Below the pieces are notes generated by a model that was given only the letters and a program-made list of their open reading frames with translations, ran no database searches and had not been told where the DNA came from. The position numbers and the translations under genes are program-made. Shown here in pieces: positions 1-6,375 of a stretch of 14,546 nucleotides of DNA (positions within the stretch are counted from its first letter, which is position 1; the number at the start of each line of letters is the position of its first letter). The DNA lies in NCBI GenBank assembly GCA_965658375.1, contig CBFHSD010000050.1, positions 1 through 14,546 on the forward strand, read 5' to 3'. Source of the stretch: CBFHSD01 sp965658375. GTDB lineage: Bacteria > Bacteroidota > Bacteroidia > Flavobacteriales_G > Salibacteraceae.

Positions 1-395
1 TCTTCTATACCAGACGCATTGAAGATGGTAGAATCTATGATGGAAAAGCTGGAAACACGGGAACCAACATTCGCTATAGAAGCATAGAACGCGCTGTAAT
101 AGATACGGTGAGCGCAGGTATAACGAACGATAAATTCTTCACCAATATCATTGAGTGTGATGGAATGGCTGCGGTAGGAACCTTGTTCTCTGCTACCAAC
201 TCAGTAGACGTTCAATTTGACTACAACTGCGCTTTTGATTACGGAGCGGTAACAGAATTGGATGTTCCTAACATTGCTACTCGAACAGTACGCTTGCCTG
301 TGGGCACTGCTTGCAACAATGAAGTTGTGGTTGAGATCAACTTGAGCTACCAAGAAATTCCTTACTCCGTGGGGAGTGCTGAAGTTGTTGAATAA
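1..395 (+). CDS. C-terminal end of an unrecognised protein (5' truncated by window edge)
   Basis: The reading frame is open from the first full codon at position 3 to the TAA at 393-395, so this is the last ~130 residues of a longer gene. A GTG at 108 could be mistaken for a start, but the frame is open and protein-like upstream of it (FYTRRIEDGRIYDG...). The visible part is beta-rich with alternating hydrophobic residues, has three cysteines, and ends in an acidic tail (SAEVVE). There is no T9SS C-terminal signature and no catalytic motif that I recognise. It converges on clpX and shares a hairpin terminator with it. Function is unknown; the frame is sure, the family is not. Confidence 0.7.
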   Translation, partial: FYTRRIEDGRIYDGKAGNTGTNIRYRSIERAVIDTVSAGITNDKFFTNIIECDGMAAVGTLFSATNSVDVQFDYNCAFDYGAVTELDVPNIATRTVRLPVGTACNNEVVVEINLSYQEIPYSVGSAEVVE

Positions 396-423
396 GTAAA
401 AATTCACTGCCAATAAAAAGCAA

Positions 424-461
424 AAAGCCCTTGCTCCAATAAGCAAGGGCTTTCTTTTTTT
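424..461. terminator. Bidirectional intrinsic terminator between convergent genes
   Basis: A perfect 12-bp stem (424-435 with 442-453) closes a 6-base loop. It is followed by a T-rich tract at 455-461 on the plus strand and preceded by an A run (422-426) that acts as a T run on the minus strand. It lies 28 bp after the stop of the plus-strand gene and about 20 bp after the clpX stop, so it can end transcription from both sides. Confidence 0.85.
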
Positions 462-473
462 ATGTGGTTTTCA

Positions 474-1721
474 TTAAGCTACGTGCAGCCTATTGATGTT
501 TGATTTTTCAAAATGTTTCCCTGCATAAGCAGCATCAATCTCCAATTGCTTGGGTCTTTCTGCTGCCGGAATAGAAGGTATTTCGTACATGGCATCTAAC
601 ATAATGGCTTCGCAAATGGAACGCAAGCCTCTTGCTCCCAATTTGAACTCAACCGCTTTGTCTACAATGTAGTCTAAGGCATCTTCTTTCATGATCAGCT
701 CCACGCCCTCCATATCAAACAACTTGTGGTACTGTTTTACCAAGCTGTTTTTAGGGTCTACCAATATTCTTCTCAAAGCTCCTTTATCCAAAGGATCTAG
801 ATAAGTCAATACCGGTAATCTCCCAATCAATTCTGGAATTAAACCGTATTGCTTTAAATCTTGAGGAGTAACATATTGCAACATGTTCTCTTTGTCTAAC
901 AGGCTGCTTTTCTCAATAGAACCGTAACCGATAGACTGCGTGTTCAAACGCTTAGAAATGTGTTTTTCTATTCCGTCAAAAGCACCTCCACAAACGAAGA
1001 GGATGTTTTTGGTGTCTATTTGAATGAGTTTTTGTTCCGGGTGTTTTCTTCCGCCTTGCGGTGGAACGCCCACTACAGAACCCTCAAGCAATTTGAGCAT
1101 GGCTTGTTGAACTCCTTCTCCAGAAACATCTCTTGTAATGGATGGATTGTCTCCTTTGCGGGCAATCTTATCAACCTCATCAATAAAGATGATGCCCCTT
1201 TGTGCAGCATCTGCATCAAAATCTGCGGCTTGCAACAAACGCGATAGAATAGATTCTACGTCTTCTCCTACATAACCCGCTTCTGTCAATACAGTAGCAT
1301 CGGCAATGGCAAATGGTACGTTGAGTACTTTGGCAATGGTTTTCGCCAACAATGTTTTTCCTGTACCGGTTCTACCTACCATTACAATGTTTGACTTTTC
1401 TACTTCAACATCATCAGATGAATCGGGTTGAAGAACACGTTTGTAATGGTTATATACCGCTACGCTCAATACCTTTTTGGCATCATCTTGACCAATAACA
1501 TACTCATCGAGGTGAGACTTCATTGCACTTGGTGCCATGAGGTTCAAAGCATCCAAATCAGGAGTATCGGCAGTGGGTTCACCATGCTCGTCTTCTAAAA
1601 TGGTGTTGGCTTGGTCTACACAATTATCGCAGATATGGCCTGTTAAACCACCGATAATGATATTGACCTCACTTTTGGAACGTCCGCAAAACGAACATGT
1701 AATTTCTTCTTTATCGCTCAT
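474..1721 (-). CDS. clpX: ATP-dependent Clp protease, ATP-binding subunit ClpX
   Basis: AAA+ unfoldase that recognises substrates, unfolds them with ATP and threads them into ClpP in the cytoplasm. With the start at 1721 it is 415 residues, normal for the family. Visible in order: an N-terminal C4 zinc-binding domain (C9, C12, C31, C34), Walker A GRTGTGKT (116-123), the pore-1 loop GYVGE (149-153), Walker B IIFIDEVD (177-184), an RKH loop (225-227), the GRLP box (300-303) and the sensor-2 motif GARGLR (362-367). The ClpP-docking loop reads IGY (264-266), where E. coli has IGF. A GTG seven codons upstream (1742) keeps the frame open, but it lies inside a terminator stem, and the ATG gives the typical MSDKEE-like beginning. 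It is the last gene of tig-clpP-clpX, 57 bp after clpP. Confidence 0.96.
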   Translation of the reverse strand: MSDKEEITCSFCGRSKSEVNIIIGGLTGHICDNCVDQANTILEDEHGEPTADTPDLDALNLMAPSAMKSHLDEYVIGQDDAKKVLSVAVYNHYKRVLQPDSSDDVEVEKSNIVMVGRTGTGKTLLAKTIAKVLNVPFAIADATVLTEAGYVGEDVESILSRLLQAADFDADAAQRGIIFIDEVDKIARKGDNPSITRDVSGEGVQQAMLKLLEGSVVGVPPQGGRKHPEQKLIQIDTKNILFVCGGAFDGIEKHISKRLNTQSIGYGSIEKSSLLDKENMLQYVTPQDLKQYGLIPELIGRLPVLTYLDPLDKGALRRILVDPKNSLVKQYHKLFDMEGVELIMKEDALDYIVDKAVEFKLGARGLRSICEAIMLDAMYEIPSIPAAERPKQLEIDAAYAGKHFEKSNINRLHVA

Positions 1722-1730
1722 AACATCAAC

Positions 1731-1757
1731 AAAAAAGAGCACCCCAAAAGGGTGCTC
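1731..1757 (-). terminator. Intrinsic terminator/attenuator between clpP and clpX
   Basis: Read on the minus strand, an 8-bp GC-rich stem (1750-1757 with 1737-1744) closes a 5-base loop and is followed at once by six T (1731-1736). It begins about 21 bp after the clpP stop, and its T tract ends 9 bp before the clpX ATG at 1721. It should end most tig-clpP transcripts, letting only read-through or a separate promoter supply clpX. A weaker imperfect hairpin lies at 1761-1777. I see no convincing promoter in the remaining gap. Confidence 0.75.
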
Positions 1758-1778
1758 ATAAGGCTCTAAAAGGGCCTA

Positions 1779-2444
1779 TTACTTCTTTCTTTCAAGAACT
1801 TCATCAATCATTCCATACTCGGCAGCTTCGCTAGAAGTCATCCAGTAATCGCGGTCACTGTCTGCCCAAACCTTATCAAAGGTTTGTCCGGAGTGATCTG
1901 CAATGATGGTATACAGTTCTTTCTTTAACTTTTGAATTTCTCTTGCGGTAATTTCAATATCAGATGCTTGGCCTTGTGCTCCACCCATTGGTTGGTGAAT
2001 CATCACACGCGCATGCTTTAATGCAGACCTTTTGCCTGCGGCTCCCGCGGTGAGTAAAACAGCGCCCATGGAAGCAGCCATTCCTGTACAAATGGTAGCC
2101 ACATCTGGCTGGATGTACTGCATGGTATCGTAAATTCCGAGACCAGCATATACAGATCCTCCAGGAGAATTGATGTACATGTAAATATCTCTTTCTGGAT
2201 CTTGCGACTGTAAAAACAGCAGCTGTGCTTGAATGATGTTGGCTACATAATCATCCACGCCAGTTCCCATAAAAATAATGCGATCTGCCATTAATCTTGA
2301 AAACACATCCAACTGCTGTACGTTGAGTTGGCGTTCCTCTAAGATGTAAGGAGTTAAACTGCTTTGAATGTATGAGTCAACATGCATTGAACTCAAGCCA
2401 CGGTCTTTCGTAGCAAACTTTTGAAACTCTCTGTAATCGTTCAT
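1779..2444 (-). CDS. clpP: ATP-dependent Clp protease, proteolytic subunit ClpP
   Basis: Self-compartmentalised serine protease whose stacked heptameric rings degrade proteins delivered by ClpX. The catalytic triad is visible: Ser125 in GMAASMGA, His150 in MIHQP, and Asp199 in the DRDYWM segment. The hallmark INSPGGSV (91-98) is intact. The 221 residues include about 27 extra at the N-terminus relative to S. aureus ClpP (Ser98); this may be a propeptide or lineage extension. Met20 is an alternative start, but the first ATG overlaps the tig stop by one base (TAATG), which favours translational coupling from position 2444. It is followed by a terminator before clpX. Confidence 0.96.
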   Translation of the reverse strand: MNDYREFQKFATKDRGLSSMHVDSYIQSSLTPYILEERQLNVQQLDVFSRLMADRIIFMGTGVDDYVANIIQAQLLFLQSQDPERDIYMYINSPGGSVYAGLGIYDTMQYIQPDVATICTGMAASMGAVLLTAGAAGKRSALKHARVMIHQPMGGAQGQASDIEITAREIQKLKKELYTIIADHSGQTFDKVWADSDRDYWMTSSEAAEYGMIDEVLERKK

Positions 2445-3850
2445 TAACCTTTAAATAAATTGCCAATATTGCTTAAAATGCCCTTTTTCGCTGGCTTACC
2501 GGTTGCTAATTTAACGAATTCGTCAAAGCTAACTTCCTTTTCTTTCAGCTTAAAAGTGTCTTTGTAAAGCGCTAACAATTTACGGTTATACAATTCTTGG
2601 TATACGTTGCGAACCTCTTCTTGGTTTTGCAAGGTGCGTGCTACAGCTTGATCTAAAACTTCAGCTTCAGGATCTGGCATTCCATAACGCGCAAATTGTG
2701 CCTTTAGGTTGTCTTTAACGTATTCTATTACTTCTTGTTCGCCTACGTTCAAATCGTTGCCACTAATGAGCTTGTTTTCGATCAATTGCCACATCAATCC
2801 TTTGGCGTAGTTCGGGTATTCTGCTTCAAGTTGCTCTGGAGTCAATGGCTTTTCGTTGGCATTCATCAACCATCTTTTCAAGAACTCATCTGGAAGGGGC
2901 AATTTCAATTTCTCAATCAGCTCATCTTGTACGTTGCGCATCAATAAGAAATCTGAATCTTTTACAAACATATCTGTCAATTCTGCAGAGATACGTGCGT
3001 TGTATTCTTCTTCTGTTTTTACCTCGTCTTTCCCGTAAACAGTATCATACAATTCTTGTGTCAATTCTGCTGGAGTCATATGGTATACATGCTCAACCGA
3101 GAATTGGAATTTTTGACCTTCAATAGCATGTACTTGCTCGTGGCTAATGTTCAACATTTTGCCCAAGTCTTCGTGCCCTTTGCTTACTTTAAAAGGATCA
3201 ACAACCACAACATCGCCTACTTTTTTACCTGTAAGCTCTTTCTTGGCTGCTTCATCTTCCAAAAACTCTAAAGTAATGGTAGACGTGTGCTCAATACCAT
3301 TTTCTAAAATAGCACCTTCAGCATCTAACTGTTGGAACTTTCCAGAAAGCATATCGTTTTCACCTGATGCCTCAACTTCTTCTACTTTACCGTAGCGTCT
3401 GCGAATGTCTGAGCTGTACTTTTCAATCAAGTCTTGGTCTATCGCAACCTTGTTGTAGGTGAATTTATCTTTATCAGAGATTTTTACTTCAAACGCTGGA
3501 GCAATACCAATGTTATAGTTGAAAGTAACTGCTTCCAATTTGTTGATGTCTAAGTCAATCTTATCATCTTCTTTTGGTAAAGGGTTACCCAAAACTTGCA
3601 AATCGTTTGAGGTGATGTAGGTGTTCAATTGCTCAGATAAAATCTTGTTCAATTCTTCTCCAAGAACAGAGTTTCCGTACATTTTTTTGATCATCCCCAT
3701 TGGCACCATTCCTGGTCTAAAACCTGGCATATTGGCCTTTTTGCGGTAATCTTTTAATGTCTTTTCTATTTGCGGTTGGTAATCTGCTGTTTCTAAATTG
3801 ATGCTGATTACACCGTTAAGGTCATCTGTTAATTCATGTGTAACTTTCAT
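2444..3850 (-). CDS. tig: Trigger factor, ribosome-associated chaperone
   Basis: Binds the ribosome exit tunnel and shields nascent chains. The 468 residues fit the family. The N-terminal ribosome-binding domain carries the signature loop GFRPGMVP at residues 43-50 (GFRKGKVP in E. coli). A middle region (~145-255) has the spacing of the FKBP-like PPIase domain but is diverged, so prolyl isomerase activity is doubtful. The rest (~256-445) is the charged, helical C-terminal chaperone arm. The protein ends in a short basic, glycine-containing tail (GKPAKKGILSNIGNLFKG). It is the first gene of the tig-clpP-clpX operon, and its TAA overlaps the clpP ATG. An AAGG lies about 6-9 bases upstream of the ATG. 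The divergent neighbour is a Crp/Fnr regulator. Confidence 0.95.
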   Translation of the reverse strand: MKVTHELTDDLNGVISINLETADYQPQIEKTLKDYRKKANMPGFRPGMVPMGMIKKMYGNSVLGEELNKILSEQLNTYITSNDLQVLGNPLPKEDDKIDLDINKLEAVTFNYNIGIAPAFEVKISDKDKFTYNKVAIDQDLIEKYSSDIRRRYGKVEEVEASGENDMLSGKFQQLDAEGAILENGIEHTSTITLEFLEDEAAKKELTGKKVGDVVVVDPFKVSKGHEDLGKMLNISHEQVHAIEGQKFQFSVEHVYHMTPAELTQELYDTVYGKDEVKTEEEYNARISAELTDMFVKDSDFLLMRNVQDELIEKLKLPLPDEFLKRWLMNANEKPLTPEQLEAEYPNYAKGLMWQLIENKLISGNDLNVGEQEVIEYVKDNLKAQFARYGMPDPEAEVLDQAVARTLQNQEEVRNVYQELYNRKLLALYKDTFKLKEKEVSFDEFVKLATGKPAKKGILSNIGNLFKG

Positions 3851-3900
3851 AATCGCCTTATCTTTCTATCTACTAATCCTTTTGGGATTTTTTTGGGACG

Positions 3901-3909
3901 GCAAAAGTA
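3901..3909 (-). promoter_or_regulatory. Probable -7 element of the tig-clpP-clpX promoter
   Basis: The minus strand reads TACTTTTGC here, an exact match to the Bacteroidota sigma-A -7 consensus TAnnTTTG with the common trailing C. It would place the transcript start near 3895 and give a leader of about 45 bases before tig. No clear -33 TTTG lies at the expected distance, so the call rests on the -7 element and its position. Confidence 0.6.
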
Positions 3910-3950
3910 GCCATTTTACGCGAGTGATTTATCATTGTAGCTGCCTGTCC

Positions 3951-3958
3951 TAAATTTG
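3951..3958 (+). promoter_or_regulatory. Possible -7 element for the Crp/Fnr-type gene
   Basis: TAAATTTG matches TAnnTTTG and lies 28 bp before the start codon at 3986. The nearest upstream TTG (3935-3937) is only 13 bp away, shorter than the usual Bacteroidota -33/-7 spacing, so support is moderate. A GGAAAG at 3974-3979 is a reasonable ribosome-binding site for this gene. Confidence 0.35.
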
Positions 3959-3985
3959 ATGAAATAGATTGCTGGAAAGAAGCAG

Positions 3986-4639
3986 ATGAACGACACGAAA
4001 GAACAAAAACTAGAAAAGTTGAGCTCGGTTTTCAAATTCTCATTAGAGAAAGATTTGAAGGACGAAATCTCCACAGATGGCTTTATAAAAACCTTTAAAA
4101 AGGACACTGAAATTATTGATATTGGGCAATACATCAAGTCCATTCCCATTGTTTTAGAGGGCAACATCAAAATCTACAGAGAAGATGATGATGGCAACGA
4201 ACTCTTCCTTTACTACCTCTACCCAGGAGATGCCTGTGCCATTTCTTTGGTATGCTCGATCAACAGCAAGGTAAGTGAGATTAGAGCAGTGGCCAGCGAA
4301 GACACCGAAGTGTTGATGATTCCATTGGAAAAGATGGACCGATACATGCTGAATTACCGCACTTGGTACCAATTTGTGTTGAGCACCTATGGCAAACGCC
4401 TGAATGAATTGCTGCAAACCATAGACAGCATTGCCTTTCATAAAATGGATGAGCGCCTTTTGGAATACTTGCAAAAGGTGGCCTCAGCAACGGGCTCTAC
4501 TCTTATTGAGGGAACGCATCAATCCATTGCATACGAACTCAACTCATCTAGAGAAGTGATTTCTCGGCTGCTGAAGCAAATGGAGAAAAAGGGCTTGGTG
4601 AAGCTCATGCGAAATAAGATTCAACTGTTAGAAGAATAA
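3986..4639 (+). CDS. Crp/Fnr-family transcriptional regulator
   Basis: 217 residues with the two-domain Crp/Fnr layout. The N-terminal cyclic-nucleotide-binding-type beta-barrel (~25-115) includes VLEGNIKIYRED (56-67) and YPGDACAISLVCS (79-91). A long dimerisation helix follows (~118-150). The C-terminal winged helix-turn-helix (~177-205, SIAYELNSSREVISRLLKQM) has the family's recognition-helix pattern SREVISRLL. The phosphate-binding cassette lacks the RS pair that binds cAMP in E. coli CRP, so cAMP is unlikely to be the ligand. Two cysteines, C84 and C90, sit in that loop and could sense redox state, metal or another signal; that part is inference. It is divergent from tig and monocistronic, with its own terminator. 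Target genes cannot be told from the window. Confidence 0.9.
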   Translation: MNDTKEQKLEKLSSVFKFSLEKDLKDEISTDGFIKTFKKDTEIIDIGQYIKSIPIVLEGNIKIYREDDDGNELFLYYLYPGDACAISLVCSINSKVSEIRAVASEDTEVLMIPLEKMDRYMLNYRTWYQFVLSTYGKRLNELLQTIDSIAFHKMDERLLEYLQKVASATGSTLIEGTHQSIAYELNSSREVISRLLKQMEKKGLVKLMRNKIQLLEE

Positions 4640-4640
4640 A

Positions 4641-4673
4641 AAAAGCCATCTGTTGCATGACAGATGGCTTTTT
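4641..4673 (+). terminator. Intrinsic terminator of the Crp/Fnr-type gene
   Basis: A perfect 13-bp stem (4641-4653 with 4660-4672) closes the 6-base loop TGCATG and ends in a run of five T. It starts one base after the TAA stop. Confidence 0.85.
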
Positions 4674-4683
4674 GCTTAGCGTT

Positions 4684-4986
4684 TCATTCCAACTTAGCAC
4701 TTGAGCGATACATCAATTGGGCTTTGCCACCAAAGATTCACTGCTACTGGGTGGGCATTTTGGAGCTGCAGTTCTTATTGCACACAAACACCACATCTGC
4801 ACACCACTGTTTAAAAATAGCAGGCACCCAGCCGTTTTCTATTTGCCTCATTTGTAGTAGCTTTGGGTTTCTATGAAAAACCCGCAACTGCCACATATCT
4901 CTTTTGCACCCGCAACAAGGCTATCTCTCCAACACATCATGCTCTACCATTGGGGGTGTTTCTACCTCTTGTTTTACTGTGTACAT
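4684..4986 (-). pseudogene. Possible decayed small gene with in-frame stops
   Basis: One minus-strand frame reads ATG at 4984-4986, then 21 sense codons (MYTVKQEVETPPMVEHDVLER), an in-frame TAG (4921-4923), a Cys-rich stretch starting PCCGCKRDMWQLRVFHRN and containing VCNKNC, a second TAG (4744-4746), a TGA (4738-4740), a tail IFGGKAQLMYRSSAKLE and a final TGA (4684-4686). The composition looks like a ~100-residue protein with zinc-ribbon-like cysteines, broken by three nonsense codons. Three stops in 100 codons is not much below random expectation, so this is a suspicion, not proof. I do not recognise the family. Neighbouring genes use TAG and TGA as normal stops, so recoding is unlikely. 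The longest piece free of stops is about 58 codons. Confidence 0.3.
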
Positions 4987-4992
4987 ATTCAC

Positions 4993-5044
4993 ATCAACGA
5001 TTGGAAGCCTAAACGCGAGGAGCGTTTATAATGCCGTTATGCAC
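4993..5044 (+). repeat. attC-like palindrome A, upstream of the esterase gene
   Basis: An imperfect inverted structure: a perfect inner stem TAAACGC (5010-5016) / GCGTTTA (5022-5028) with a 5-base loop, and outer arms CATCAACG (4993-5000) / CGTTATG (5035-5041) that pair apart from one bulged base. The right end GTTATGCAC has six of seven positions of the integron core site GTTRRRY. The esterase gene starts about 70 bp downstream. A chance hairpin plus a chance GTT is possible; the case rests on its pairing with palindrome B. Confidence 0.4.
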
Positions 5045-5111
5045 AATTAAAAGTAGGGTAACGCAATTTTCAATCGGTATAGATTAGTGTAAAACCATAA
5101 AAAAGATAATT

Positions 5112-6233
5112 ATGACAACAAAAAGATTTCTTTCACTCTTAGTATTTTTTGCTTTTCTAACTGTAAGCCAAGCTCAGGGATACATTAGCCAAACTATACA
5201 GCATGACGGCTTAACAAGAGAATATAGTATTTATATTCCAGCAAGTTATAATGGAACTACAAATTTTCCTTTGCTATTCAATTTTCATGGGGGTGATGAT
5301 GTTATTACCAATTGGCAGTCAACAGCCGATATGAGACCTATTGCCGATACTGCCAATTTCATTCTTGTCTATCCCCAAGCACGCCCTGACCCAAGTGACG
5401 GAAATTCTCTGAACTGGCTCCCTAAAACGCCAGGAACTTTTGATGACGTGCCCTTTATTAGTGCATTGATAGACACGATTGCCAGTAATTATCAAATAGA
5501 CCAGAACAGAATATATGCTTGTGGTTATTCCTTAGGAGGGGATATGTCCTTTGAGCTTGGCTGTAAACTCAGTAACAGAATTGCAGCCATAGCCCCAGTA
5601 GCCAGAACGATGCAAGCCAATCCAAATAGTTTTTGCTCTCCGGTTCATCCCACCGGAGTTCTCACAATACTTGGCACGGATGACTTTATTTCTCCATACG
5701 GTGGTTATCCTGGTTATTACCTATCTGCTGCAGTAACACATAGTTATTGGGCAACCCATAACAATTGCAATGCAACTGCAACCATGAGTACTGTAAGCCA
5801 AAGTGTAGAACGATATACTTGGTCTACTGCATCAGGATGTGCCTACGTGGAGGAATTAAAGGTGATAGGAGGAGGACATGATTGGCCTGGAAGTTTTGGG
5901 AATATGACAATTGATGCGAATGAAGAGATTTGGCAATTTGTTTCACGTTATGACATCAATGGACTAATTGGCTGTACAAATACATCCATCAACGAAAATA
6001 ATGGTCAGGCTGAAAACTATAAGGTATTTCCAAACCCTTTTAATCAAGAACTTACGATAGAAATAAAATCAGCACAAGACACTGATTTTGAGATATACAC
6101 TCTTATTGGTGAATTAGTAAGCAGTGGTAAATTGAATTCTCATATTAATACAATCAATTTATCTTCATTAGCCCCTAATGTTTACATATTGCATATTGGA
6201 AATCAGTCCATAAGATTAATAAAAACAAAATAA
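5112..6233 (+). CDS. Secreted alpha/beta-hydrolase (LpqC/feruloyl-esterase-like) with T9SS type A sorting domain
   Basis: Predicted extracellular esterase or polymer-depolymerase-like hydrolase, 373 residues. A signal peptide spans ~1-21 (hydrophobic LLVFFAFLTVSQA). The hydrolase domain (~25-285) has an oxyanion HGG motif (59-61), the nucleophile elbow GYSLG with Ser140, a likely acid Asp190 or Asp191 in LGTDD, and catalytic His256 in GGGHDWPG; this pattern matches the LpqC/CE1-like poly(3-hydroxybutyrate) depolymerase and feruloyl esterase group. Residues ~303-373 form a Por secretion tail: VFPNPFNQELTIEI, then YTLIGELV and YILHIGN, ending in a basic RLIKTK. It should be exported by Sec, then T9SS, and released or attached at the surface. 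Substrate cannot be told. The gene is bracketed by palindromes A and B, and the stop is 2 bp before palindrome B. Confidence 0.88.
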   Translation: MTTKRFLSLLVFFAFLTVSQAQGYISQTIQHDGLTREYSIYIPASYNGTTNFPLLFNFHGGDDVITNWQSTADMRPIADTANFILVYPQARPDPSDGNSLNWLPKTPGTFDDVPFISALIDTIASNYQIDQNRIYACGYSLGGDMSFELGCKLSNRIAAIAPVARTMQANPNSFCSPVHPTGVLTILGTDDFISPYGGYPGYYLSAAVTHSYWATHNNCNATATMSTVSQSVERYTWSTASGCAYVEELKVIGGGHDWPGSFGNMTIDANEEIWQFVSRYDINGLIGCTNTSINENNGQAENYKVFPNPFNQELTIEIKSAQDTDFEIYTLIGELVSSGKLNSHINTINLSSLAPNVYILHIGNQSIRLIKTK

Positions 6234-6235
6234 AA

Positions 6236-6369
6236 GTGCATAACAATGTATATACAAAATAGGCGAGATAGTAGTAAATTCAAGGGTTATAGCCCGTTTC
6301 AAAATTGTAACAGTTTGATAAGTTTGAAGTACGCAATCGCCTACTTTGCATATACTAACCGTTGGCAAC
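6236..6369 (+). repeat. attC-like palindrome B, downstream of the esterase gene
   Basis: A 134-bp imperfect inverted repeat. The left arm 6248-6266 and right arm 6337-6355 are complementary at 17 of 19 positions (core TAGGCGA / TCGCCTA). Outside them lie TGCATAAC (6237-6244) and GTTGGCA (6361-6367), whose reverse complement TGCCAAC differs by a short indel. Unpaired bases separate the outer and inner stems, and the intervening 70 bp is variable. Size, AAC...GTT termini and position (2 bp after the esterase stop, 6 bp before the next ATG) are all as in integron attC sites. The core GTTGGCA fits GTTRRRY at five of seven positions. Confidence 0.55.
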
Positions 6370-6375
6370 CACAGA

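Noticed and set aside
1722..1742. GTG at 1742 as clpX start
   Set aside because: It lies in the stem of the clpP-clpX terminator, and the added seven residues are not typical of ClpX; the ATG at 1721 gives the usual N-terminus before the zinc finger.
2735..3395. Several plus-strand frames of 60-93 codons opposite tig
   Set aside because: They overlap each other in different frames on the strand opposite a clear tig gene; no independent support.
4664..4876. Plus-strand 70-codon open frame after the Crp/Fnr gene
   Set aside because: It begins inside the terminator stem, has no ribosome-binding site, and its composition fits an antisense shadow of the minus-strand relic frame.
4684..4986. Stop-codon recoding (amber read-through or selenocysteine) as explanation of the broken frame
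   Set aside because: Both TAG and TGA occur in one short frame, neighbouring genes end normally with TAG and TGA, and no recoding structure is visible. Decay is simpler.
6346..6375. TTG at 6346 as start of the 6376 gene
   Set aside because: It falls within the right arm of palindrome B; the ATG at 6376 follows the palindrome directly.
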